From an uncultured Bacteroidaceae bacterium (GTDB lineage: Bacteria; Bacteroidota; Bacteroidia; Bacteroidales; Bacteroidaceae), in assembly GCA_934364765.1 (NCBI GenBank), contig CAKRMO010000009.1, positions 1 to 12,959 on the forward strand: a stretch of 12,959 nucleotides of DNA, read 5' to 3'. The notes beneath the pieces were generated by a model. It did no database searches. It saw only the letters and a list, made by a program, of their open reading frames with translations, and had not been told where the DNA came from. The position numbers and the translations under genes were made by a program. Below, in pieces: positions 6,265 to 12,959 of the stretch. Position 1 is the stretch's first letter. Every line of letters starts with the position of its first letter.

Positions 6265-8448
6265 ATGTACACGCAGGGCAAAACGCAAGGCATTTCGTTT
6301 TCGGCGTTGGGCGCATTCCCCGTGCTGCACTTTGTTGTGCCGCTCGCCTTGGGCATTGCCGCCGGGTGGCATGCCGCAGGCGCGTTCCGCGAATGCCCGT
6401 GGGTTTTGTGGATTGCGGCGTCGGTGTGCGCCGTTGCGCTGGCAGCGTTTGCAATTTACCATAAACGGTGGGTGGAAAACCTTGGGTTTTACATTTCCGC
6501 CGTTTTGTTTTTCTTTTCCCTCGGCATGGCCAACGCCACGGAGGCACTGAAAATGTCGGAATACCCATGGCAAAAAGGCAAGGCTGCTTATGGCGGGGTT
6601 GTGGTCTCCGCCCCGGCGGTCAAAGGTCGTGTTGCAAGATTTCGCGTAAAGGTTGCGGAAGTCTTGGCAGGGGACGGCGTGCGGCGTGTGAACCGCGTAG
6701 TGGAAATCACGTCAGTGCGTCCCGGCTGCGCGGACACTCTTAGGGCGGGCGATGCCATTATGTTTTACGCCAGGGTGGCGGAGCCGCAAAACGCCGGCAA
6801 TCCCTGTGAGTTTGATTACGCATCTTATTTGAAACAGCACGGAGTTGCCGGCACGGCTTTCGTATATGGCGATGACGTGGTGCTGATGCAGGGGGAACAG
6901 TCTGCAAGGATTTTGGGGCAGGGTCTTGGCGCGGCTGACAGGATTGCGCTTTGGGGCGGAAAGGTGCGCAACGCGCTTTTGCAGGTTTACCGCACGGCGG
7001 GAATGGACGGCGACTTGCTCGGCGTGGTGTCGGCAATGACTTTGGGCGAGAAGTCGCTTGTGTCCCGCGAGGTGCGCCAGGTTTTTTCCGGCACGGGAAC
7101 GAGCCATGTCCTTGCCCTTTCCGGGCTGCATCTGGGCATATTGTTTTCGTTGCTACAGTATCTTCTGACCTTTGGCGGGCGTTTGCGTCGCATGAGAGTG
7201 CCTTGCCAGGCGGTTGTGATACTGCTTGTGTGGGTTTATGCCGTGGTGGCGGGAATGCCGCAGTCGCTTGTCAGGGCTTCGGTAATGTGCACGCTCGTGT
7301 GCCTTGCCGTTGTTTTCCGCCGCAGCCCCCTTTCTGCCGGAAACCTGTACCTTGCCGCGTTCCTTATATTGCTTTTCAACCCGTTGTCGCTGTTTGACGT
7401 GGGTTTACAGTTGTCTTTCGTCTCGGTGCTGTTCATCTTGAAGCTTATGCCTTCGGTTGCGCCCCGGCGTGTGGTTGCCGCCTCGCGGGCGGGGAGGCTT
7501 TGGGGATTTATGGCGGTGTCTTTGTGCGCCCAGGTTGGCGTTGCCCCGCTTGTGGCGTACTATTTCCACAATTTCCCCACGTATTTCATGATGTCAAACC
7601 TTGTAACAGTTCCTGCTTCGGCGGTCATAGTGCCTTTGTCGTTCGCGCTTCTCGCCTTTTCGTGGCTTAGTCCTCTGGCAACTGCGCTTGTATGGATGCT
7701 CAAAACCATTCTGCACTTTTTGTTTGCCTTTCTTGCTTTTGTTGCGGGCATTCCCGGCGCGTCGCTCCCGCTTTATCCCTCGGTGGCAACCGTTGTGCTG
7801 GTTTATGCCGCCCTGCTTTTTCTCTTGATGTGGGCAGGGTCGCGCCGCAGGATATATGTTTACCCCATGCTTGCCGCCTTGGTATGGGCTGTGCCTGTGC
7901 AAATGCTTTCTGCAGGAGCCGGGAGGGAAACCGGATGCGTGTGGTTTTACAACAGGCTTTCTGTCAGTGCCGTGCAATTTGTTGTGTCTCCAAGGGAGTC
8001 GTATTTGTATTCCCCGCAAAACGTGGGCGATTCGGCAGTGTGGCACGCCATGGCTTCCGTATCGCGCAGTTATTGGGCAAGAGGCGGCATGAGCCGCCCT
8101 GTGCGGCTTCGCGCCGGCTTTGAAAACAGTTCGGCGAAATTCCATGACGGTTTGCTGCTGTTGGGCAACAGGACGTTCCTTTTTCTTGATGCCTCCACGC
8201 CGCGCAACGGTGTGCCATCGGCAGTAAACGTTGACGCACTTTTCGTTTCACGCGGGTTCAGGGGGAGGCTTTCGCCGTGGGTGGACAAGGTTGCGCCGCG
8301 CCTTGTGGTGCTTGACAGCGGTATTGGCGGGGCAAGATGGGAGGCTTTTGTGGCGGAATGCCGCAGGCGCGGGCTGCGGGTGCACGACATGGCGGCCGGT
8401 GGGGCTTTAAGAATTTCGTTGGGCGGGGCAGGAGTGTGTGCAGAATAA
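6265..8448 (+). CDS. comEC: ComEC/Rec2-family DNA uptake channel protein
   Basis: ComEC forms the inner-membrane channel that carries single-stranded DNA into the cell during natural transformation. The 728-codon frame has N-terminal membrane helices (about 15-95), a soluble DUF4131/OB-like part (about 105-210) with the family hallmark NPCEFDYASYLKQHGVAGTA (179-198), and the Competence domain opening with LLGVVSAMTLGEKSLVSREV (251-270) and GTSHVLALSGLHLGILF (278-294), followed by many hydrophobic helices. The C-terminal 180 or so residues are soluble and correspond to the metallo-beta-lactamase-like domain, but no HxHxDH motif is present, so this part is probably not a nuclease. A GTG at 6259, two codons earlier, is an alternative start. 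It begins 21 nt after rpe and is probably in the same transcript. Confidence 0.93.
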   Translation: MYTQGKTQGISFSALGAFPVLHFVVPLALGIAAGWHAAGAFRECPWVLWIAASVCAVALAAFAIYHKRWVENLGFYISAVLFFFSLGMANATEALKMSEYPWQKGKAAYGGVVVSAPAVKGRVARFRVKVAEVLAGDGVRRVNRVVEITSVRPGCADTLRAGDAIMFYARVAEPQNAGNPCEFDYASYLKQHGVAGTAFVYGDDVVLMQGEQSARILGQGLGAADRIALWGGKVRNALLQVYRTAGMDGDLLGVVSAMTLGEKSLVSREVRQVFSGTGTSHVLALSGLHLGILFSLLQYLLTFGGRLRRMRVPCQAVVILLVWVYAVVAGMPQSLVRASVMCTLVCLAVVFRRSPLSAGNLYLAAFLILLFNPLSLFDVGLQLSFVSVLFILKLMPSVAPRRVVAASRAGRLWGFMAVSLCAQVGVAPLVAYYFHNFPTYFMMSNLVTVPASAVIVPLSFALLAFSWLSPLATALVWMLKTILHFLFAFLAFVAGIPGASLPLYPSVATVVLVYAALLFLLMWAGSRRRIYVYPMLAALVWAVPVQMLSAGAGRETGCVWFYNRLSVSAVQFVVSPRESYLYSPQNVGDSAVWHAMASVSRSYWARGGMSRPVRLRAGFENSSAKFHDGLLLLGNRTFLFLDASTPRNGVPSAVNVDALFVSRGFRGRLSPWVDKVAPRLVVLDSGIGGARWEAFVAECRRRGLRVHDMAAGGALRISLGGAGVCAE

Positions 8449-8458
8449 AAAATTTTCT

Positions 8459-8466
8459 TAATTTTG
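8459..8466 (+). promoter_or_regulatory. -7 box TAATTTTG ahead of the DHH phosphoesterase gene
   Basis: TAATTTTG fits the Bacteroidota consensus TAnnTTTG exactly, in an A/T-rich patch right after the comEC stop (8448). The -33 position holds only a weak TGTG (8437-8440, 18 nt upstream). A start near 8473 would give a leader of about 30 nt containing an AGGA (8492-8495) six bases before the ATG. Confidence 0.6.
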
Positions 8467-8501
8467 CACCCTTGAAAATCGTGACCAAAAAAGGATAGAA
8501 A

Positions 8502-9530
8502 ATGCTGGGTAACATAATGTCAGAAGCCGAGGCGGCTTTGTTCTGGAATATAATCACAACAACGGGTAAAGCCGTTATAACCGCGCATTCCGCGCCCGAC
8601 GGCGACGCGATAGGCTCTTCGCTCGCCCTTGCCTCGTATTTGCGCACAAACGGCGTGGACGCGAAAATTGTGATGCCCGACAGTCTGCCCGATTTTCTTA
8701 TGTGGCTTCCCGGTGCGTCAGCCATAGTTTGCCACGATGTCGCGCCGGCGGAGGCGGAACGCCTTGTGGGCGAGGCCGACACTGTTTTCTGTCTCGACTT
8801 CAACGACCTTTCGAGAATCCACACCCTTGCCCCGGCGGTGGAAAACAGCAATGCGCACAAGGTTATGATAGATCATCATCCCGAACCTGTGCTCGAAACA
8901 GAATTGAGGGTTTGCCGCCCCGACCTCAGCTCGGCTTCCGAGGTTGTTTTCCGCATACTGTGGCAAATGGGGCATTTCCCCGCCATGACAAGGGAAGAGG
9001 CCGTGTGCGTGTATTGCGGCATGATGACCGACACGGGTGCTTTCGCCTACAATTCGTCAAGCCCGGAGATTTATTTCATAATAAGCGAACTGCTCACAAA
9101 GGGCTTCGACAAGGACAAGGTTTACCGCAACGTTTACAACAACTACTCCAAAAGCCGTGTGAGGCTCACCGGCTACATTCTTTATAACAAGCTGCATTTC
9201 TACCCCAAACTGCGTGCGTGCTATTACACGCTCACCGGCGAGGAGATGAAGCGTTTCAGTTTCCAGCGCGGCGACACCGAGGGGCTTGTCAACATGCCGC
9301 TGGTGGTGAAGGGCATGAGACTTTCAATAGCCCTGCGCGAGGACACCGAGGGCGGGAAGATAAGGATTTCGCTGCGGTCGGTGGATGATTTCCCGTGCAA
9401 CAAGATGGCGGCGGAGTTCTTCAACGGCGGCGGGCATCTCAACGCCTCCGGCGGGGAGCTGTACTGCACAATGGACGAGGCTGTGGAGCAGGTGAACCGT
9501 GCGGTGGCGGCATACGCCAAGCTGCTTTGA
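8502..9530 (+). CDS. DHH/DHHA1 phosphoesterase (NrnA-type oligoribonuclease / pAp phosphatase)
   Basis: Proteins of this family cleave very short RNAs, cyclic dinucleotide products such as pApA, or 3'-phosphoadenosine phosphate in the cytoplasm, using two metal ions. All DHH motifs are intact in the 342 residues: VITAHSAPDGDAIGSS (25-40, metal ligands H29, D33, D35), VFCLDFNDLSR (95-105, D99), MIDHHPEP (122-129, the D-H-H at 124-126) and GMMTDTGAFAY (173-183). The C-terminal DHHA1 substrate-binding domain ends in FFNGGGHLNASGG (306-318). There is no membrane segment, so it is the stand-alone NrnA type, not GdpP. An ATG at 8517 is an alternative start, but AGGA at 8492-8495 favours 8502. It has its own promoter box and a bidirectional terminator-like hairpin downstream. 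The exact substrate is not fixed by sequence. Confidence 0.93.
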   Translation: MLGNIMSEAEAALFWNIITTTGKAVITAHSAPDGDAIGSSLALASYLRTNGVDAKIVMPDSLPDFLMWLPGASAIVCHDVAPAEAERLVGEADTVFCLDFNDLSRIHTLAPAVENSNAHKVMIDHHPEPVLETELRVCRPDLSSASEVVFRILWQMGHFPAMTREEAVCVYCGMMTDTGAFAYNSSSPEIYFIISELLTKGFDKDKVYRNVYNNYSKSRVRLTGYILYNKLHFYPKLRACYYTLTGEEMKRFSFQRGDTEGLVNMPLVVKGMRLSIALREDTEGGKIRISLRSVDDFPCNKMAAEFFNGGGHLNASGGELYCTMDEAVEQVNRAVAAYAKLL

Positions 9531-9658
9531 CACGCAAGCGGCGGCACGGGATTTTTCCGGCGTATTTAGCGCGAAAACGCAACTGTCTGAAAACCAACGG
9601 TATATCAGATTTTGGCAAGCCTTCGTAACTTTTTGTTTTTCAGAGACTTGCAAGCGGC

Positions 9659-9694
9659 AAAAAAAGGTCTGATGTAGTTTGAATTATATCAGAC
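9659..9694. terminator. Bidirectional terminator within copy B
   Basis: GTCTGAT (9667-9673) pairs with ATCAGAC (9688-9694). On the minus strand the stem is followed by C and seven T (9665-9659), ideal for the gene ending at 9812. On the plus strand it is followed by ATAATTTTT, a weaker tail that could serve the DHH gene ending at 9530. Confidence 0.6.
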
Positions 9695-9746
9695 ATAATT
9701 TTTCCTGCATAGGACGTAGTTTTTCCTGTGTCCGATGTAGTTTTCG
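9659..9746 (-). repeat. 88-bp intergenic element, copy B (inverted relative to copy A)
   Basis: Read on the minus strand this is the 3931-4018 element with three differences, all within the first 22 positions. One of them changes core 1 from ATAGGAC to ATCGGAC, which puts one mismatch in the first hairpin; the second hairpin and T tail are unchanged. It lies in the 281-nt gap between the convergent DHH gene and the minus-strand membrane protein gene. The rest of that gap (9531-9658) holds no gene, only CTGAAAACCA near 9588 and CTTGCAAG-type motifs (about 9614-9656) that weakly match the sequence flanking copy A. Confidence 0.9.
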
Positions 9747-9811
9747 TGGATGGGTTGTACGTGTATGCTGTTATGGGATATGTTTGCAATAGCAAAGCTT
9801 CCGTCCCGTTT

Positions 9812-10330
9812 TTATATGCCTGTCTGGTAATCCGTAATCATTATCGAGGAGGACAAGCCTTTTTTATAGCTCCCCGAAATGTAAACAGGACCTTTTTGCA
9901 GCTTTTGCTTTATGGGAATTTCATTCTTGACAGGCATGCTAATTGTTTGCCCCTCAATTTCAAACATAATTGCAGAGGGGGATCGGTAGCCCGAGGAAAA
10001 GGCATCTTCGATTTGCGAGCTGAAATAGTTCTCCTCCTGGTTTTCCGCGTAAGCCACGTTAAGGGCAAAGAATAGCGCGAGGGAGACACAAAATGCCCAC
10101 CATCCGATAATGGGGGATTTTACTTTGCTTTTTACAAGGAATTTCATTACTGCCATTGCGGAGGCGACAATTAACAGGACTGCATATAAAAAGGAAAAGT
10201 CCGTGTAAAAAACCATGTTGTATTGGGAGAAGTAGTAACCTGTAAGCAAAACGACGCATGGCGGCAAAAAGTGTTTGTAATACACCCTGTCCCCGTTTTT
10301 CCCGCCTGGCTTTTTGCGCGCTTTCTTCAT
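9812..10330 (-). CDS. Unrecognised membrane protein with three predicted helices
   Basis: I do not recognise this 172-residue protein. Its N-terminus is strongly basic (MKKARKKPGGKNGDR), followed by three hydrophobic segments at about 20-36, 46-65 and 76-95, the last ending in FFALNVAYA, and a C-terminal soluble part of about 75 residues. By the positive-inside rule the N-terminus is cytoplasmic and the C-terminal part is outside the inner membrane. That part contains SPSAIMFEIEGQTISMPV and GPVYISGSYKKGLSSSIMI, which look beta-rich. The DNA is more AT-rich than flanking genes, hinting at different ancestry. It is preceded by a 20-residue leader ORF ending 4 nt before its ATG, with a minus-strand promoter box further up, and ends at the terminator in copy B. 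Those signals support a real gene despite no known homologue. Confidence 0.7.
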   Translation of the reverse strand: MKKARKKPGGKNGDRVYYKHFLPPCVVLLTGYYFSQYNMVFYTDFSFLYAVLLIVASAMAVMKFLVKSKVKSPIIGWWAFCVSLALFFALNVAYAENQEENYFSSQIEDAFSSGYRSPSAIMFEIEGQTISMPVKNEIPIKQKLQKGPVYISGSYKKGLSSSIMITDYQTGI

Positions 10331-10334
10331 CGTT

Positions 10335-10397
10335 TCAATTCCGCTTGTTGTTGTAATCTTCGTGAATGCCCACGAGCGTCTGTGTCTGTGTTGCCAT
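10335..10397 (-). CDS. 20-residue leader ORF upstream of the membrane protein gene
   Basis: On the minus strand an ATG at 10397 opens a 20-codon frame (beginning MATQTQTLVGIHED, ending NNKRN) with TGA at 10337-10335, only 4 nt before the ATG of the membrane protein gene. A TATCTTTG box at 10428-10421 would start transcription near 10414, so this would be the first ORF of the mRNA. The tight spacing suggests coupled translation. The peptide has no hydrophobic or obviously regulatory codon run. It could also be a chance frame. Confidence 0.4.
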   Translation of the reverse strand: MATQTQTLVGIHEDYNNKRN

Positions 10398-10420
10398 AAT
10401 TCTATAACGGTTTAATGTTA

Positions 10421-10428
10421 CAAAGATA
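10421..10428 (-). promoter_or_regulatory. Minus-strand -7 box TATCTTTG
   Basis: Reverse complement of CAAAGATA gives TATCTTTG, an exact TAnnTTTG match, 24 nt upstream of the leader ORF start on the minus strand. No TTTG is seen at the expected -33 spacing; a TTTT lies 14 nt upstream. The box is about 43 bp from the divergent plus-strand box. Confidence 0.5.
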
Positions 10429-10470
10429 ATGAAACTGTCTTGAAAAGCCTGATGATTGGGCGATTTTGCT

Positions 10471-10478
10471 TATATTTG
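10471..10478 (+). promoter_or_regulatory. -7 box TATATTTG for the oxidoreductase operon
   Basis: TATATTTG is an exact TAnnTTTG match 38 nt before the ATG at 10517. The leader is A-rich and lacks a Shine-Dalgarno site. No TTTG is seen at the usual -33 spacing, so an activator may be needed. Confidence 0.6.
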
Positions 10479-10516
10479 CAAGAAATAATATTACAAAACC
10501 AATCAAGACAAAAAAC

Positions 10517-11803
10517 ATGAAAACCAACAGAAGGGATTTCTTGAAAACCGTTGGCGGGATAGGATTGTTTTCCATAGTCCCGAGCAGTGTGCTGGGCGGC
10601 AGGGGAAGAGTGGCCCCAAGCGACCAGTTGACCAAAGGCATCATAGGCGTTGGCGGCATAGGCCGTTCGTCCTATCATTTCACGAGCGACAAATATTGCC
10701 GCCTTGTGGCGTTGTGCGACGTTGACAGCAAACACCTTGAGCAGGCAAAGGCCGAGGCCAAGGAGAGGTTCAAGGAGGATTGCGCAACTTACCACGATTT
10801 CCGCGACCTTATAAAAGACCCCAACGTTGACGTGGTTCACATTGCCACGCCCCCCCATTGGCACGCGCTTATGTCGATTGAGGCCGCAAAGGCGGGCAAG
10901 GATATCTGGTGCGAAAAGCCGATGACCCGCACCATAGGCGAGGGACGCGCCGTTAAGGAGGCGGTGAAGAGATACAACCGCATTTTCCGCCTCAACACAT
11001 GGTTCCGCTTCAAGGACACGTTCTACGGTCTCGGCACGACGGTTGAGCCGCTCAAGAAGCTCGTGAAGAGCGGGATGCTCGGGTGGCCGCTGAAATTCAC
11101 CGTGTCGGGGGCGACCGGCTTCACGTGGAAATTCTACTGGGTGGGCAAGGAAAACCTCGCGCCCGAACCTGTCCCCTCAAACCTCGACTACGACATGTGG
11201 CTAGGCCCTGCCCCCTACAAGCCATATAACGTTCACCGCACCCACCAAACCTTCCGGGGCTATTGGGATTATGACGGCGGGGGACTCACGGATATGGGGC
11301 AGCATTATCTTGACCCTGTGCAGTATCTTCTCGACAAGGACGACGAGTCGCCGGTTAGGATAGAGGTTGACGCTCCGCAGCAGCACCCCGACGCAGTAGG
11401 GATATGGCACAAGATTACCTACACCTACGCCGACGGATGCCAGATTGTGCTCGAGGGCGAAGGCTTTGAATCTCCGGGAAAGACCCCTTACATCGAAGGG
11501 CCTAAGGGAAAAGTGTTCCGTGGCTTTGAGTGCACGATTCCCGACGTTATGAACAAGATTGCCGAAATGCCAGCCCCCGAACCGCAGCGCACGGACTTTA
11601 TAGAGTGCATACGCACACGTCAGAAGTTCGCCCTCAACGAGGTTAACGGACACCGCAGCTGCACCCTCGTGAATATGGCGGCGACGGCCCTGCGCCTTAA
11701 CCGAAAGGTGCTCAACTACGACCCGGCAACGGGAACGTTTGTAGGCGACCCCGATGCAACGGCAATGATAAACCAGCCAATGCGCGGCGAGTGGCATCTT
11801 TAA
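10517..11803 (+). CDS. Gfo/Idh/MocA-family oxidoreductase with twin-arginine signal
   Basis: A 428-residue NAD(P)-dependent sugar or polyol oxidoreductase. The N-terminus KTNRRDFLKTVGGIGLFSI carries a Tat motif (RR at 5-6) and a hydrophobic stretch, so it is probably exported folded to the periplasm, with cofactor loaded inside. The Rossmann domain follows: KGIIGVGGIGRSS (40-52), LVALCDVD (63-70), VHIATPPHWHALMSIEAAKAGK (107-128) and the family's EKP motif (133-135, in WCEKPMTRT). The C-terminal domain has GYWDYDGGGLTDMGQHYLDP (248-267), including the DxGxH motif expected at the active site. The ATG at 10517 is preferred to in-frame upstream codons because it gives the Tat signal and follows the promoter box. 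A HEAT-repeat secreted protein starts 31 nt after the stop, suggesting an operon. Likely substrate is a glycoside or sugar, unproven. Confidence 0.93.
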   Translation: MKTNRRDFLKTVGGIGLFSIVPSSVLGGRGRVAPSDQLTKGIIGVGGIGRSSYHFTSDKYCRLVALCDVDSKHLEQAKAEAKERFKEDCATYHDFRDLIKDPNVDVVHIATPPHWHALMSIEAAKAGKDIWCEKPMTRTIGEGRAVKEAVKRYNRIFRLNTWFRFKDTFYGLGTTVEPLKKLVKSGMLGWPLKFTVSGATGFTWKFYWVGKENLAPEPVPSNLDYDMWLGPAPYKPYNVHRTHQTFRGYWDYDGGGLTDMGQHYLDPVQYLLDKDDESPVRIEVDAPQQHPDAVGIWHKITYTYADGCQIVLEGEGFESPGKTPYIEGPKGKVFRGFECTIPDVMNKIAEMPAPEPQRTDFIECIRTRQKFALNEVNGHRSCTLVNMAATALRLNRKVLNYDPATGTFVGDPDATAMINQPMRGEWHL

Positions 11804-11834
11804 CACAAAAAACACCCTAAACTGAATACAGAAA

Positions 11835-12959
11835 ATGAAAAAGTATATATCATCATTCCTGATAGCGGTTTTGTGCTTCGCAACTGCTTTTGCACAGACC
11901 GACAGCCGCAACCGCGTGGCATCCACAATAGTCGCCGACGGGCTTGCGCAGCTTCCGGCGAAAAACCTCGCCGCTTTCAACCAGGTAATTGCCGAAATGG
12001 CTTCGACCGGCGAGGAGGGCGTTCTGCAGATTGCGGGAAACCTGAAGCCTGCGGGCAATGGCGTGAAAAATGCAGTGTTTGAATACGCGCTAAGCGGCAT
12101 TACTGACTACGCCGCAAGCAAGGACGGAGAAAAATGCCGCGCCGGCGTGAGAAGCGGGCTTGTCAAAGCTTCGGAGAAGTGCGGCGACGAAACAAACAAG
12201 GCGTTTCTCCTCACCCTTTTGCGCCGCGTGGCAACACCTGCTGACTTTGCGCTTTTCGCTAAATATCTCGGCAATGAAAAACTCTCAGTTCCCGCTCTCG
12301 CCGCGATAGAGAGCATGAAAGGGATAGACGCAGACGCTCTTAATCTTGTCAGGACTTCAACAAACGTGTCGCACTGCTCGCTCGCCAAGATCGTAGAGGC
12401 GCGCAAACTGAACGGAGTTGAGGATCTTTTGATCTCATGGATAAAGGGCGCGGACAGCAAAACGAAAATCGCAATCTATGACGCTCTTGCCGCTGTGGGT
12501 TCCGAAAAATCGCTGAAGGTGCTTGAGGGCGCGGCAAAGGCAGCCGGTTTTGCCCCTGACGACAGCCGTGCGCTCGATGCCTATCTAAAACTGCTCAACC
12601 GTTCAGACGGCAAACTCGCTTTGAAGGCTGCGAAAACCCTTGTCAAGACTGATGCGCCGGCAACCCGTTGCGCAGGTTTGGCCTTGCTGTTGAAATCTTC
12701 GGGCAACGGGGCTGCGAAAGAAATATTGAAGGCTTTGAAGGACGGCAACATTGAATACCGCAACACGGCCCTTGACTTTGCAAAGGAGAACGCCGGTGAG
12801 GGAATTTTCGCCACGGTTGCGGCGAATTTCGCCAAACTCCCCGCCAACGCCAAGGTTGATGTTGTGAAATGGCTCGGCAACAACCACGCCAAAGCGCAGG
12901 AGCCGGTTATTCTCTCGGCTGTTGCGGCAAAGGATTCCGCCTTGTCGTGCGCCGGCATG
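11835..12959 (+). CDS. Secreted HEAT-repeat protein, 3' truncated (possibly the N-terminus of a DUF1080 protein)
   Basis: The frame is open from ATG 11835 to the window end, giving 375 residues with no stop. A Sec signal peptide is clear: MKKYISSFLIAVLCFATAFA with probable cleavage before Q21. The rest is nearly all alpha-helical, with recurring helical pairs containing L/A-rich faces, such as KSLKVLEGAAKAAGFA, GKLALKAAKTLVKTDAPATR and GAAKEILKALKDGNIEYRNT, which fit degenerate HEAT or armadillo repeats. From memory, the N-terminus (a TxVADxLAQLPAKN-like start, then MASTGEEGVLQIAG) resembles large Bacteroidales proteins with a HEAT region followed by a DUF1080 (3-keto-disaccharide hydrolase) domain, encoded beside Gfo/Idh/MocA oxidoreductases. 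That C-terminal domain would be outside the window, so the hydrolase assignment is inferred. Confidence 0.8.
   Translation, partial: MKKYISSFLIAVLCFATAFAQTDSRNRVASTIVADGLAQLPAKNLAAFNQVIAEMASTGEEGVLQIAGNLKPAGNGVKNAVFEYALSGITDYAASKDGEKCRAGVRSGLVKASEKCGDETNKAFLLTLLRRVATPADFALFAKYLGNEKLSVPALAAIESMKGIDADALNLVRTSTNVSHCSLAKIVEARKLNGVEDLLISWIKGADSKTKIAIYDALAAVGSEKSLKVLEGAAKAAGFAPDDSRALDAYLKLLNRSDGKLALKAAKTLVKTDAPATRCAGLALLLKSSGNGAAKEILKALKDGNIEYRNTALDFAKENAGEGIFATVAANFAKLPANAKVDVVKWLGNNHAKAQEPVILSAVAAKDSALSCAGM

Noticed and set aside
5560..6573. Minus-strand open frame (337 codons) opposite rpe and the start of comEC
   Set aside because: Rpe on the plus strand has every catalytic residue; the antisense translation is rich in His, Arg and Cys and has no domain.
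9728..10075. Plus-strand frame of 115 codons opposite the membrane protein gene
   Set aside because: The minus-strand frame has a coherent membrane topology, promoter and terminator; the plus frame begins inside copy B and has no support.

Overview
The window reads as chromosomal DNA of a fairly GC-rich member of the Bacteroidota, most likely order Bacteroidales. Three things point there: promoter boxes of the form TAnnTTTG (8459-8466, 10471-10478, and 10421-10428 on the minus strand), mostly A-rich leaders without a clear Shine-Dalgarno site, and the protein families present (lone ECF sigma factor, ComEC with a degenerate C-terminus, Tat-type Gfo/Idh/MocA oxidoreductase beside a HEAT-repeat secreted protein). 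Genus cannot be fixed from the sequence alone.

Left part (1-2868, plus strand): the 3' end of a B12-type radical SAM protein, a family 2 glycosyltransferase and a GNAT acetyltransferase are packed with 3-nt spacing and a 1-nt stop/start overlap, so they look like one operon for making or decorating a glycan or lipid. An AraC-type regulator follows 31 nt later, then a likely intrinsic terminator. A separate promoter drives a lone ECF sigma factor (3070-3663).

Repeat-rich gap (3664-4232): an AT-rich hairpin, a REP-like pair of palindromes (3736-3845), and an 88-bp element (3931-4018) built from four 21-nt units that ends as an intrinsic terminator. A near-identical inverted copy lies 5.6 kb away at 9659-9746.

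Central housekeeping block (4233-9530, plus strand): a 42-residue small ORF, purT (formate-dependent purine synthesis), rpe (pentose phosphate epimerase), comEC (DNA uptake channel) and a DHH/DHHA1 phosphoesterase of the NrnA type with its own promoter. The two copies of the 88-bp element bracket this block in opposite orientations.

Right part: a minus-strand transcription unit (10397 to 9812) holds a 20-residue leader ORF and an unrecognised three-helix membrane protein with more AT-rich sequence than its neighbours. A divergent promoter drives a Tat-signal Gfo/Idh/MocA oxidoreductase and the beginning of a secreted HEAT-repeat protein that runs off the window. That pairing resembles gut Bacteroidales clusters with DUF1080 proteins linked to oxidation and cleavage of glycosides through 3-keto intermediates; this is an inference.

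The most unusual structure is the 88-bp element: constant AAAACTAC-like blocks alternate at exact 21-nt spacing with 7-nt cores that are reverse complements in pairs. No tRNA, rRNA, CRISPR array or transposase gene was seen.
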